A stretch of DNA of 64,000 nucleotides from assembly GCF_000686945.1 (NCBI RefSeq), contig NZ_KK366040.1, positions 124,001 to 188,000 on the forward strand. The letters are read 5' to 3'. The position numbers were made by a program, and so were the translations under genes. Within the stretch, counting starts at the first letter, position 1. The number at the start of each line of letters is the position of its first letter. The stretch comes from Selenomonas sp. AE3005 (lineage in GTDB: Bacteria > Bacillota > Negativicutes > Selenomonadales > Selenomonadaceae). Shown here one piece after another: positions 1-9,011 of this stretch. Under the pieces are notes generated by a model, which was given only the letters and a program-made list of their open reading frames with translations, was not told where the DNA came from and did no database searches.

Positions 1-1
1 A

Positions 2-820
2 GAAGTAAATAAGAACTGGAAAGTAAAGGCTCGCTTGGACAGCACTATCAATATGAAAACCGATGGTCCTGGCTATGGCGGTGATAATGTAAAGCTCAAA
101 CGTATCTGGGCAGAAGGCAAATACGGCAACACCATGGTACGCTTTGGTAAAATGCCTGTTACCATTGATATGGATATCATGTTCGATACCCAGTTCAGCG
201 GCGCACAGGTGCAGTTCGGCAACAAGCTGAAGACCACCATCAATGCCGGCCGTTTCAACCTGAAGAGCGGTAACGATTACTATAATTACGGTGTAGCTGT
301 GGATAATACGGGAGCAACGACTGCCAGCTATCAGGCTATCGGCTTCACGGGCTGGCTCGGCAAATTAAATGCCGGCCTCGGCTACCATCACTTAACCAGC
401 CATGCCTTTACCAACATGTTAGGCTATGGCCGTAACAATGACGCTATGAACACCATTACGGCAAAAGGCACTTATCACTTTGACAAAAACATCGCCCTGC
501 AGGGTAACTACGGCAAAAACTTCAGTGCTGATAGCTACAACCAGTCTGCCAGCATCGTACTTGGCTATAAGGAATTTGAAAACTTCGATACCACCAATGC
601 CGGCCAGTGGGGTATGGCGTTAGCTTACCGTCACATCGGCCAGAACGTCGGCCCGGCTCCGACCTATACGCTGGACGCTGGTACTAAGGGCTGGGAACTC
701 AGCTATCTGGCCAATGTTATGCCCCATACTTATTTATGGCTCAAGGCTGTAAAGGGCAAGACGCTGATTGGCGACGAAAGCTACAACGAACTGTTCGGCC
801 GTATTGAATGGCAGTTCTAA
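2..820 (+). CDS. Outer-membrane porin, C-terminal part (cut by window edge)
   Basis: The reading frame is open at the left edge and supplies the last ~272 residues of a beta-barrel protein. The text resembles the barrel of the S-layer-homology porin at 7695-8978: both share the pattern E(V/I)NKNW near the barrel start, many short amphipathic strands, and a C-terminus of the form LFGRxExxF ending in Phe, the usual outer-membrane assembly signal. By comparison the missing N-terminus probably holds a signal peptide and an SLH domain, which in Negativicutes tethers the outer membrane to peptidoglycan. It should act as a diffusion porin. Only 31 bases separate it from the nucleotidase gene downstream with no terminator between, so the two are probably co-transcribed. 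Barrel assignment is firm; substrate is unknown. Confidence 0.85.
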   Translation, partial: EVNKNWKVKARLDSTINMKTDGPGYGGDNVKLKRIWAEGKYGNTMVRFGKMPVTIDMDIMFDTQFSGAQVQFGNKLKTTINAGRFNLKSGNDYYNYGVAVDNTGATTASYQAIGFTGWLGKLNAGLGYHHLTSHAFTNMLGYGRNNDAMNTITAKGTYHFDKNIALQGNYGKNFSADSYNQSASIVLGYKEFENFDTTNAGQWGMALAYRHIGQNVGPAPTYTLDAGTKGWELSYLANVMPHTYLWLKAVKGKTLIGDESYNELFGRIEWQF

Positions 821-851
821 TTCTCTCGTGTTAAAGAAAAGAGGCAAAAGT

Positions 852-2513
852 ATGTTTGCAAAACGCTCTTTAAAAACCATGGTTTTGGCAGCACTGACGG
901 CTGCTATTACCTCTGGTACGGCCTTTGCCGGTGACCTCACTGTATTTTCCACTTCCGATATCCACGGCAGCATCATCGGCTGGAATTATTTCACTGCCAA
1001 GCCGGCTGAAGTAGGACTGGCTAAAATCAGCACCCTTATCAAGGAAGCCCGCAGCCAAAAAGGCCCGAATGATGCTATCCTCGTTGTGGACGGCGGCGAT
1101 ATCCTGCAGGGCACTCCGCTGGATACCTATATGGTACAGCATCCCAATGAATGGAAAACCCATCCGATGTTCGATGCCTTCAACACCATTGGTTATGATG
1201 CTATCGAACTGGGCAACCATGAATTCAACTTTGGCCTGGATTTTCTCAAAAAAGCCATCGGCAAAAACAAGAATGTCCTGGCTGCCAACGTCATTGATGA
1301 CAAGACAGGCAAAACCTGGAGTGCTGTGCGTCCTTACCTGATGAAGACGGTTACCATCGACGGTGAAAAGGTCAAAGTCGGCATTATCGGCACTGATACG
1401 CCGGCAATTCCGATGTTCGAAGACCCGTCCCACTTTGCCGGCGTTCACTTCGCTGACCAGGTGCCGGTATTCAAACAGTGCGTCAAGGAACTTAAGGCCA
1501 AGGGTGCTGATATCATCATCGGTATCACCCATTCCGGCGTGCCCCGTGATGACCGTGCCGGTTCTGAAAACCAGGTAGTGGATATCGCCAAGGCCTGCCC
1601 GGAATTGTCACTGTTGGTCTGCGCTCATAACCATGTCGTTATTGATAACAAGAGCGGCATTGTAGGGCCGGACGGCACCAAATACGCTGATTCCGTCATC
1701 AACGGTGTTCCCGTAGTGGAAAGCGGCAAAGATGGCAAATTCCTGGGCAAGAGCGTCCTCACCGTCAACAAGGTGAACGGTAAATGGCATGTTGACAAGG
1801 TAGCTACGCAGGCTATCTCTGTTAAAGGTGTCGCTGATGACCCCCAGATTGTAAACCAGGTAAAACCCTGGCATGACAAGACCTTGAAACATCTGCAGAC
1901 TGTAATCGGCAAGGCCTCGGCTGAATTTGTCGGTGCTGAGTCCAACCATCAGGATTCCGCTATCGTGGACCTGGTAAATGAAGTACAGCGCCACTATGCC
2001 GGCACCCAGCTGTCTGCATCTGCCTCTTTTAACACCAGCCAGAACATTGCCAAGGGTGACATTACGCTGCAGGAAATGTCCGGCCTGTACATCTATGAGA
2101 ACTATCTCTACGGTATCGAAATCAACGGTGCTGAACTGCGTAAGTACATGGAACATGCCGCAGGTTTCTATGGCAAGTCCCCGGACTACAACTATGACAT
2201 GCTGCAGGGCGTTGATTACACCATTGACCTGACGAAACCTGTCGGCCAGCGTATCGTAAAACTCCAGTACAAAGGCAAAGATGTCAAAGATACGGATATC
2301 TTTACCATGGCAATCAACGACTACCGCATGAACGGCGGCAGTGGCTACATGGCTGCTATGGGCTACACCAACGGCAAAAAACCGAAGGTTGTCTTTGATT
2401 CCATGCGCAAATACGGCGATGATGGCCAGATGCGTAATCTCATGATTCGCTATGTCCAGGAAAAAGGCACAATTTCGCCCAGCTGCGACCATAACTGGAA
2501 CGTAATCAAATAA
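852..2513 (+). CDS. Periplasmic 5'-nucleotidase / 2',3'-cyclic phosphodiesterase (UshA-like)
   Basis: A 553-residue secreted metallophosphoesterase. Residues 1-26 form a signal peptide ending AFA before GD. The N-terminal metallophosphatase domain shows the metal-binding series DIHG (~36), DGGD (~79), GNHEF (~121), ITHSG and CAHNH; the C-terminal nucleotide-binding domain shows NDYRMNGGSGY near the end. This is the architecture of the 5'-nucleotidase/UDP-sugar hydrolase/cyclic-nucleotide phosphodiesterase family, which removes phosphate from nucleotides outside the cytoplasmic membrane. The ATG at 852 is preferred over upstream in-frame starts because it follows a GAGG sequence and begins the signal peptide. 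The porin immediately upstream suggests that nucleotides entering through the outer membrane are dephosphorylated here. The exact substrate cannot be told from sequence. Confidence 0.9.
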   Translation: MFAKRSLKTMVLAALTAAITSGTAFAGDLTVFSTSDIHGSIIGWNYFTAKPAEVGLAKISTLIKEARSQKGPNDAILVVDGGDILQGTPLDTYMVQHPNEWKTHPMFDAFNTIGYDAIELGNHEFNFGLDFLKKAIGKNKNVLAANVIDDKTGKTWSAVRPYLMKTVTIDGEKVKVGIIGTDTPAIPMFEDPSHFAGVHFADQVPVFKQCVKELKAKGADIIIGITHSGVPRDDRAGSENQVVDIAKACPELSLLVCAHNHVVIDNKSGIVGPDGTKYADSVINGVPVVESGKDGKFLGKSVLTVNKVNGKWHVDKVATQAISVKGVADDPQIVNQVKPWHDKTLKHLQTVIGKASAEFVGAESNHQDSAIVDLVNEVQRHYAGTQLSASASFNTSQNIAKGDITLQEMSGLYIYENYLYGIEINGAELRKYMEHAAGFYGKSPDYNYDMLQGVDYTIDLTKPVGQRIVKLQYKGKDVKDTDIFTMAINDYRMNGGSGYMAAMGYTNGKKPKVVFDSMRKYGDDGQMRNLMIRYVQEKGTISPSCDHNWNVIK

Positions 2514-2527
2514 ATACCCTCATATAT

Positions 2528-2558
2528 AAAAACCAGTCCCTCTGTGGACTGGTTTTTT
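2528..2558 (+). terminator. Rho-independent terminator after the nucleotidase gene
   Basis: A 9-bp perfect stem (AACCAGTCC with GGACTGGTT) around a short loop is followed by six T residues, 15 bases after the stop codon. Confidence 0.9.
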
Positions 2559-2574
2559 GCATTGAAAATACCAT

Positions 2575-3175
2575 TTGCAGTTTGATGGTTAGTGCCTGCT
2601 TACTTTTAGTTGTTACAGCTCAGTTGGGTGGAGGTGGTAATACTTTTCGCTGTTGCACTGAATGACCCACCAGCAAAAGTTTGGACTTTTCCAGCTACAT
2701 GCGCCGGCAAGCAGTCGGCGCGATTGTTCAGCTCAGTGTCCAGGGGCTGTTGTTTGTGGGCCAGTCCTCACTGCGTTCGGACAGTCGTTCCACTGCGAAA
2801 AGCATCACCACCTCCGCCCTAAGTGACGTCCGTGTAAAATGAATATTTCGCAGTGACAGGTAACAGGCACATCGATGTTCTTGTAACGGGAGCAACGAGT
2901 TCGTAGCAATTGTATAGGCCGTTTGTAGGGGCGAACGGGGGAGTGATTTTTATGCGGGGAGCGACTGCCTGAGCGCAGCGAAGGCCGGCACACTGTAGAC
3001 AATCGCTAAGCAACTACGCTGAAAGGAGCGCCGTTGGCCTGCCCGGCGCAGGTTACTTGACAGTGCTATTTTCCGAGGTGTGTCGTTTAGCGGAGGCAGA
3101 AAAATTACTCCCCCGTGACCCCCATGCACGCATGGACAGGATAATTTTAAGAACTCGTTGACCGTCAAACTGCAA
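2575..3175 (+). repeat. 600-bp interspersed repeat 'A', copy 1 (intact)
   Basis: First of three copies (others at 14612-15211, inverted, and 32812-34902, interrupted by an IS). The ends are imperfect terminal inverted repeats: TTGCAGTTTGATGGTTA on the left, and on the right the complement of TTGCAGTTTGACGGTCAA. Inside are two modules, 2626-2819 and 2928-3123, each closed by its own inverted repeat (GGTGGAGGTGGTAATACTTT against AAAGCATCACCACCTCC; CGGGGGAGTGATTTTTAT against AAAAATTACTCCCCCG). The modules look like diverged, oppositely oriented versions of one another. No convincing protein is encoded. It fills almost the whole gap between the nucleotidase gene and sbcD. The empty insertion target used by the IS in copy 3 lies around 2966-2980. 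Confidence 0.85.
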
Positions 3176-3287
3176 TTTATCTATGTAAAATATATCGCTG
3201 TATTTTGCACGGCCTCTGAGTTTTCTGTGCAAAAAAGGCGGCGTGCCTATATAATAATAACAGATACATCGCTAAGGAGGCCGCACA

Positions 3288-4442
3288 ATGAGATTTTTTC
3301 ACCTATCAGATTTGCATATTGGTTTAAAACTCGTAAACCATGACCTGAAGGAGGACCAGGCTTTCATTCTCCGGCAAATCGCAGACCAGGCAGCCCAGCG
3401 CCAGCCGGACGCCGTAGTCATCGCCGGCGATATTTATGATAAAGCTATTCCTGCCGCCGAGGCTGTAGCACTATTTGACGATTTTATTACGCAGCTGCGC
3501 AACGCCCTGCCCCAGGGGGAAATCATGCTCATATCAGGCAACCATGACAGTGCCCAGCGCGTAGACCTGTTCCGCCAGGTACTGGCTCGCCACAAAATTC
3601 ACCTTATCGGCCTGCCGCCCCGGCTCCCGGAAGAATACATCACCCAGGTCACCCTCACCGATTCATTTGGCCCCGTAAATTTCTACCTGCTGCCATTTGT
3701 CAAACCCTCCATGGTCAAAGAAATTACCGGCACTGACGCTAAGGGCAACAATCTCTCTTATGACGAGGCTGTGCACGCCCTGCTGTCACGGGAAAACATC
3801 GATACTGACCAGCGCAACGTCCTCGTCAGCCATCAGTTTTATCTCTCCACTGCCGGCCAGGACATCGTCCGCAGTGATTCCGAAAGCATAACCGTAGGCA
3901 ATATTGACTCCGTAAACGGCGATATTCTGGAACTGTTTGACTATGCAGCGCTGGGACATATCCATAAGCCCCAACGCCTCAACGGTCAGGATTGTTACCG
4001 CTATTGCGGCACGCCCCTGGCCTGCTCCATCAGTGAGGCCGAACAGGAAAAAGGCATTATCGAAGTGGAACTGAGCGCTAAGGGCGAAGTAAACACCACG
4101 GTTCTGCCCCTCACGCCCCTGCATGCCGTACGCAAAATTCAGGATACCCTGGAAAATGTGCTGGCCTCCCCCTCCACAGATTATGTCAGCATCACCCTGA
4201 CAGACGAAGATGATTTAGACATCTTTGATATGCATGACCGGTTGAGCGCAGCTTTTCCCAACTTGCTGGAAATCCGGCGTGCCGTCAAACAGAAAGTGAA
4301 TTATGAGGGCGCTGACATACCGCAGGAGCAGCTTTCACCCTTTGAGCTATGTAAGACCTTCCTTGGGGAGTTAGAGGACGCTGACGAGGCTCTCCTTGCC
4401 GATATCATCAATACGGTACAAGACAAGCGCACGGAGGCATGA
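3288..4442 (+). CDS. sbcD: Exonuclease SbcCD subunit D
   Basis: Nuclease subunit of the SbcCD (Mre11-Rad50-like) complex, which cleaves hairpins and processes blocked double-strand ends. The 384-residue protein has the Mre11-type phosphoesterase motifs in order: DLHIG (8-12), GDIYD (~47), GNHDS (~84) and GHIHKP (~223), the residues that bind two Mn ions. The start is fixed by CTAAGGAGG 8 bases ahead of the ATG. The stop codon overlaps the first possible start of sbcC, giving a tightly coupled two-gene operon in subunit order D then C. Given the long palindromic repeats in this window, a hairpin nuclease is relevant to their stability, though that link is inference. Confidence 0.97.
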   Translation: MRFFHLSDLHIGLKLVNHDLKEDQAFILRQIADQAAQRQPDAVVIAGDIYDKAIPAAEAVALFDDFITQLRNALPQGEIMLISGNHDSAQRVDLFRQVLARHKIHLIGLPPRLPEEYITQVTLTDSFGPVNFYLLPFVKPSMVKEITGTDAKGNNLSYDEAVHALLSRENIDTDQRNVLVSHQFYLSTAGQDIVRSDSESITVGNIDSVNGDILELFDYAALGHIHKPQRLNGQDCYRYCGTPLACSISEAEQEKGIIEVELSAKGEVNTTVLPLTPLHAVRKIQDTLENVLASPSTDYVSITLTDEDDLDIFDMHDRLSAAFPNLLEIRRAVKQKVNYEGADIPQEQLSPFELCKTFLGELEDADEALLADIINTVQDKRTEA

Positions 4443-4444
4443 CC

Positions 4445-7400
4445 ATGAAACCACGCAAACTTACGCTGCAGGCCTTTGGCTCCTACGGCCAGAAAACTGA
4501 CATTGACTTTTCCCTGCCCCAGCAGAATTTATTTCTGATTACCGGCGATACCGGCGCAGGAAAAACTACCATTTTCGACGCTCTGGTCTTTGCCCTCTAT
4601 GGCGAAAACAGCTCCAATACCAACAAAAAAGCCAGCACCGACATGCAAAGCCAATACATTGGCCGCGATGTAACCCCCTTTGTGGAACTCACTTTCAGTG
4701 AACAGGAAGATGGGCAAGACCGCTGCTATACAGTACGCCGCGTCCCCCATCATTTTCGCAAGCGGCTGCGCGGCCAGGGCGATGATATTGAGGCGCGCGA
4801 GGAATTAACCTTCACCATGCCGGACGGCAGTAATTATAACGGCAAAATTGGCGAAATAAACACCAAACTGCAGGAAATCATCGGCCTGACCAAGGAACAA
4901 TTCATGCAGGTGGGCATGATTGCCCAGGGCGAGTTTATGGAACTCCTGCGTCTGGAATCAACCAAGAAAAAAGAAATCTTCCGCCGTCTGTTCGCTACGG
5001 AAATTTTTGACCGCATCGTGAATGAACTGAAATCTCGTAATGCGGCCACACAGGAAGAAATGAAACGCCTTATGCAGCGCTGTCAGGGTGTTATCGAAGG
5101 TCTGGCAGCCGAGTCCGACGCTGAATTACAGGCCCTTAAACTCCGGCTCAGCCAGACAAAGGACATAAGCATAGTAGATATTGAAGAACTGCAGGCCCGG
5201 CTTGAGCCTTTCTGTGCAGAATTAAAGGCGCAGGCGGCTGCTATCAGCCAGGAATACACGCAGGCCACAGCCCTGCGGGATAAGCACCAACAGGCCTATA
5301 CCGCGGCGTTATCCCTCGTTGCTGCCTACAAGGAACTCGATAATATCACCGTTAAGGAAACAGAACTTGCCAGCCAAAAAACAGCGCTGACCCAAAAAGC
5401 CCAGTTAGGGCAGGCGATAAACACCGCCTGTAAAATAGATTCCCTGTATCAACGCTGGCAGGAAAAACTAAAAACCCTCCAACAGCTGCTCGCCCAGCAA
5501 AAACAGCAGACAGCCGTTTTACCCAAACTGAAAAACGCCGAAGAAACGGCCTGCCAAAAGCGTGAGCAGCTGCAAGCCGCCCAACAGGCAGCCCTGCAAA
5601 CCTACAGTGCCCAGGAAACAAAAGTAACGGCGGCCATGCAAATGCTGGGCCAGCAAAAGGACCTGCAAAAGCAGGAAAAGCAAATGCAAAAGCAGGTACA
5701 GTCAGCCCTGGAACGCCTGACAGCTGCCAGACAGCAGGAAACAGCATTTGCCCAGCAAGTAACCGACTGGCAAAAACGCAAAGACGCCATGCATGATGCC
5801 GGGCAGAAATTAGAACAAAGCCATAACCAAGCGGAACGCCTGGAAAGCTGGCAGGCTGACACCCGGCGCTTAGCGGCTCTGGAAGATAATATTGCCCAAG
5901 CCCGGCAGGCCACTGAACAGGCGCAAAAGGCCTATCAGCAGGCGCAAGCCGCTTACGCCACGGCGCAAAACACCTACACTGTTCAGCAAAAACTGTTTCT
6001 CGATGCTCAGGCCGGGTTGCTGGCTGAAACCCTGCAGGACGGCGAGCCCTGCCCGGTCTGCGGTGCCACCGTTCATCCTGCCCCCCACATTCTCGCAGAA
6101 CAGGCCAAACCCCTGGAACGAGCAGAACTGCAAAAACTGTCCCAGCAGGTTACAGAGTTGAACCAAAAACAAAACCGTCTGGCAGAGCAAGCCGGCCAAG
6201 CCAGCACTAATTTGCAAAACTGCCAGCAGCAGCTCAGTGACGGTCTGCAGCGGCTTTGTCAAAGCCTGGCCGAATTCATGCCCCTGCCTGAAAATCCGGC
6301 TTTAACTGATATAACGCCACAACTCAGCAAATGGGAGTCCCTGCTCCGGCAAAAACGCACCAATCTGGAAAAACAAGCGGACGAATTGAAAAAGATTCAA
6401 AATCAGCTGGCCCAAAGCGATGCCCAGTCTGTCAAACTCAAAGACAGCGTATCTGCTGCCGAACAGGATTATCATCAGGCTGACAGCCAGTTAAAGAACC
6501 TGCAGGGCCAGCAAAAAACCTTGAATGCCCAGTGCCCTTATGAAAGTGAAACCGCCGCACAAGCCGCCTTAGCTGCGGCCAAAGCCCAACTTATGGCCGC
6601 ACAAACCAGCACCCAGCAGGCAGAAACAGCGGCCGCCACAGCAGCGGCCGCCCGGCAGCAGGCTGAAACCCTGTTAAAGGACGCAGAGGCTAAAATCCCC
6701 GGCCTTACTACAGAAACAGAGTCTGCCCACAAAGAATATCAAAACATTTGTACCGCCCTTAACATGAGTGAAAACATCTGGCAGCCATTAGTACACGATT
6801 ATACGGCTGCGGACAGTGAGCGCCTGCTGCAGGAAGTACAAACATACAAGGACACAGTCAACAACCTGCAAGGGCGCAAGCAGGCACAAATCACATTCAT
6901 CGACAGCCGTCCCCGTCCTAATCTTACGGAACTCAAAGAACAGCAGGAACAGGCCCATGCCGCCTGGCAGGAACTATCGCAAAAATTACAAAACTGTCAG
7001 CACATGCTTTCCACCAATGAAAAAGTCGCCGGCGTCCTGCATACTGCCCTCGCCGCCCGTACTGACAAGCTATTGAGTGCTGCCCGTCTGGATAATCTCT
7101 ACAACCGTTTATCCGGCAAGATTTCCGGGTATCGCATGGACATTGAAACCTTTGTGCAGCGCCGCTACCTGACGCAGATTCTGCTTGCTGCCAACCGGCG
7201 TTTCTCCGAAATGACAGCCGGGCAATTTGAGCTGCGCCTTATCCCCATAACCGATGCCGGACAAGGACGCAACCGCGGCCTGGACCTGATGGTGTATTCC
7301 ACCGTTACCGGCAATGTGCGGGATATCAAAACACTCTCTGGCGGTGAATCATTTATGGCAGCCTTATCACTAGCCTTAGGCCTATCTGACCAAATTCAGG

Positions 7401-7627
7401 TGAGCACTGCTGCCATCAATCTCGACATTATGTTCATTGACGAGGGTTTCGGCTCTCTTGATGACCACTCCCGCAACCAGGCCATCAAAGTCCTCAAGCG
7501 CCTTTCCAGCGGCGACAAACTGATTGGCATTATCTCCCATGTAACCGAATTAAAACAGGAAATAGACAACCAGCTCATCGTGCGCAAAGACGACAAAGGC
7601 AGTCATGCCGTATGGCAAATAAGCTAA
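4445..7627 (+). CDS. sbcC: Exonuclease SbcCD subunit C (SMC-like ATPase)
   Basis: ATPase subunit of SbcCD, 1060 residues from this start. The Walker A motif GDTGAGKTT lies near residues 33-41, followed by a very long Gln/Ala-rich coiled coil, a zinc hook CPVC at ~536-539 that dimerises two molecules, a second coiled coil, the ABC signature LSGGES (~963) and Walker B DEGFGSLD (~999). An ATG at 4439 overlaps the sbcD stop but sits one base from the GGAGG at 4433-4437; the ATG at 4445 has ideal 7-base spacing and is preferred. Length and domain order are typical of the family. Confidence 0.96.
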   Translation: MKPRKLTLQAFGSYGQKTDIDFSLPQQNLFLITGDTGAGKTTIFDALVFALYGENSSNTNKKASTDMQSQYIGRDVTPFVELTFSEQEDGQDRCYTVRRVPHHFRKRLRGQGDDIEAREELTFTMPDGSNYNGKIGEINTKLQEIIGLTKEQFMQVGMIAQGEFMELLRLESTKKKEIFRRLFATEIFDRIVNELKSRNAATQEEMKRLMQRCQGVIEGLAAESDAELQALKLRLSQTKDISIVDIEELQARLEPFCAELKAQAAAISQEYTQATALRDKHQQAYTAALSLVAAYKELDNITVKETELASQKTALTQKAQLGQAINTACKIDSLYQRWQEKLKTLQQLLAQQKQQTAVLPKLKNAEETACQKREQLQAAQQAALQTYSAQETKVTAAMQMLGQQKDLQKQEKQMQKQVQSALERLTAARQQETAFAQQVTDWQKRKDAMHDAGQKLEQSHNQAERLESWQADTRRLAALEDNIAQARQATEQAQKAYQQAQAAYATAQNTYTVQQKLFLDAQAGLLAETLQDGEPCPVCGATVHPAPHILAEQAKPLERAELQKLSQQVTELNQKQNRLAEQAGQASTNLQNCQQQLSDGLQRLCQSLAEFMPLPENPALTDITPQLSKWESLLRQKRTNLEKQADELKKIQNQLAQSDAQSVKLKDSVSAAEQDYHQADSQLKNLQGQQKTLNAQCPYESETAAQAALAAAKAQLMAAQTSTQQAETAAATAAAARQQAETLLKDAEAKIPGLTTETESAHKEYQNICTALNMSENIWQPLVHDYTAADSERLLQEVQTYKDTVNNLQGRKQAQITFIDSRPRPNLTELKEQQEQAHAAWQELSQKLQNCQHMLSTNEKVAGVLHTALAARTDKLLSAARLDNLYNRLSGKISGYRMDIETFVQRRYLTQILLAANRRFSEMTAGQFELRLIPITDAGQGRNRGLDLMVYSTVTGNVRDIKTLSGGESFMAALSLALGLSDQIQVSTAAINLDIMFIDEGFGSLDDHSRNQAIKVLKRLSSGDKLIGIISHVTELKQEIDNQLIVRKDDKGSHAVWQIS

Positions 7628-7630
7628 GAC

Positions 7631-7662
7631 AACGCCCCTGTAAGCAGCAGCTTACAGGGGCG
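7631..7662 (+). terminator. Hairpin terminator after sbcC
   Basis: A 13-bp perfect stem (ACGCCCCTGTAAG with CTTACAGGGGCGT) begins 3 bases after the sbcC stop. The following T tract is short and runs straight into a parS site at 7663. It may also serve the porin gene arriving from the other strand. Confidence 0.75.
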
Positions 7663-7678
7663 TTGTTTCACGTGCAAC
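7663..7678. other. parS site 1
   Basis: TGTTTCACGTGCAACA is the reverse complement of TGTTGCACGTGAAACA and matches the ParB-Spo0J consensus TGTTNCACGTGAAACA exactly. It sits between two convergent genes, and ParB and ParA are encoded at 24.4-26.1 kb. Confidence 0.92.
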
Positions 7679-7694
7679 ATTTATATCTTATTTC

Positions 7695-8978
7695 TTAGAA
7701 CCAAAATTCCAAACGGCCAAATAATTTTTCCGCTTTTAAGTCATTTTCCAGCTGTTTGCCCCGGAAGTAAATGGCTTTCGCCTGTACGTTGGGCAGAATT
7801 GTATACTGCGCGCCTATTTCAATACCTTTGGTATTAAAGAATGCACCATCACACGTGGGGTCAATTGAAGTATTACCTCCCTGATAGCGGTAGGACGCAT
7901 AAGCTCCCCATGAGCCCTGCTGCTGTTTTTTGGCGCCTTTATAGTCAAGATGTACCAAATAGGAGCGGTTATATTTATCCGCCTCTGTGTTGCGCATATA
8001 CGCCCCTGTCAGGGCAAAATTCTTATCAAAGCGGTACGTGGCCGCAATTTCCCAAATATGAGCATTATCCTTATCACCGTTATCATTATAGAAGGTGTCC
8101 TTAAACATACCGTTCTTAAAATGGTAGTAGGCCCCGGTCGCTGACAACTTCCCCGGTTTATACGTCACAGCCAGACTTTGGAAATCTACGGCGTCCGCTG
8201 GTGTTTTCCGCTTTGTGGCCCGCTTAAGGGCATCATCATAGCGCATATCACCCGTACTTATACGGCCTGCCCTGGCCTGCAGTTTTACTTTGCTGCCGTA
8301 GTTTACCTCCACACCACTAAGCTGGGTGAAGAACATCAGGTTTTTATTATAACTTGTCCCCGAAGGGATACGTCCCAGCTTTACATTGAAGTCCTTATAA
8401 TTTCCCTGAGCCCACAAACGTTTCAAACTTACTTCATCCGTCGTGTCATTTTTTAAATCGACCTTGGCATCCAGACGGGCATGAACATTCCAGTTTTTAT
8501 TTATCTCTGCCCTGGGTTCCAACCGCAGCAGCACTTCGTTGGTATTAGATGAATCCGTATCACCTTTCGCATTTTCCGTACGCTGACTGTAAAAAGTATA
8601 GCGTGCCTCCCCACTCCACTTTACCACATCTGCATTTCGCTCCAAATTAGCTACACGGACACCCAAATTTTTAAGCTCAGCAGCAAACTCCGCTGCCAGT
8701 TTATCAATCAGCGCCTTGTCAGCTGTACTGCCCTTTTTTTCATTGGCCATGGCCTTCGCTGTCATCTGTGCCATTTCATAGCGTGTAATATTACTCTGCC
8801 CACGGTAACTGCCATCACCATAACCTTCAATAATTCCATCTGCCGCCAAAGCAGCTACAGCATCGTATGCCCAATGGTCAGCCGGCACATCGGCAAATGG
8901 ATTAGCGGCGGCGCTGACACTGGCGGCGCCTCCGGCAATAATGCAGGTCGATAGCAGAGACACAATAGTTTTTTTCAT
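7695..8978 (-). CDS. S-layer-homology domain outer-membrane porin
   Basis: A 427-residue secreted porin. It has a signal peptide ending near SAAA (~25), one SLH domain at about 27-80 (FADVPADHWAYDAV, then GYGDGSYRG and ITRYEMAQM), a short helical linker, and a ~300-residue beta-barrel ending LFGRLEFWF with terminal Phe. In Negativicutes such proteins bind polyaminated peptidoglycan through the SLH domain and form channels in the outer membrane. The GAGGAG before the ATG sets the start. The gene follows the DcuC-type transporter by only 33 bases with no terminator, so it looks like the last gene of a peptidase-transporter-porin operon. The solute is unknown. Confidence 0.9.
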   Translation of the reverse strand: MKKTIVSLLSTCIIAGGAASVSAAANPFADVPADHWAYDAVAALAADGIIEGYGDGSYRGQSNITRYEMAQMTAKAMANEKKGSTADKALIDKLAAEFAAELKNLGVRVANLERNADVVKWSGEARYTFYSQRTENAKGDTDSSNTNEVLLRLEPRAEINKNWNVHARLDAKVDLKNDTTDEVSLKRLWAQGNYKDFNVKLGRIPSGTSYNKNLMFFTQLSGVEVNYGSKVKLQARAGRISTGDMRYDDALKRATKRKTPADAVDFQSLAVTYKPGKLSATGAYYHFKNGMFKDTFYNDNGDKDNAHIWEIAATYRFDKNFALTGAYMRNTEADKYNRSYLVHLDYKGAKKQQQGSWGAYASYRYQGGNTSIDPTCDGAFFNTKGIEIGAQYTILPNVQAKAIYFRGKQLENDLKAEKLFGRLEFWF

Positions 8979-9011
8979 AATCCTACACTCCTCTTTATCC
9001 TAAAATATCTG

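Noticed and set aside
2610-3168. Short open frames within repeat A on both strands
   Set aside because: They are not preserved in frame among the three copies and contain no domain.
3227-3255. sbcD promoter with TATAAT at 3250-3255
   Set aside because: The -10 box is good but no acceptable -35 box is found at 16-18 bases, so it was not listed.
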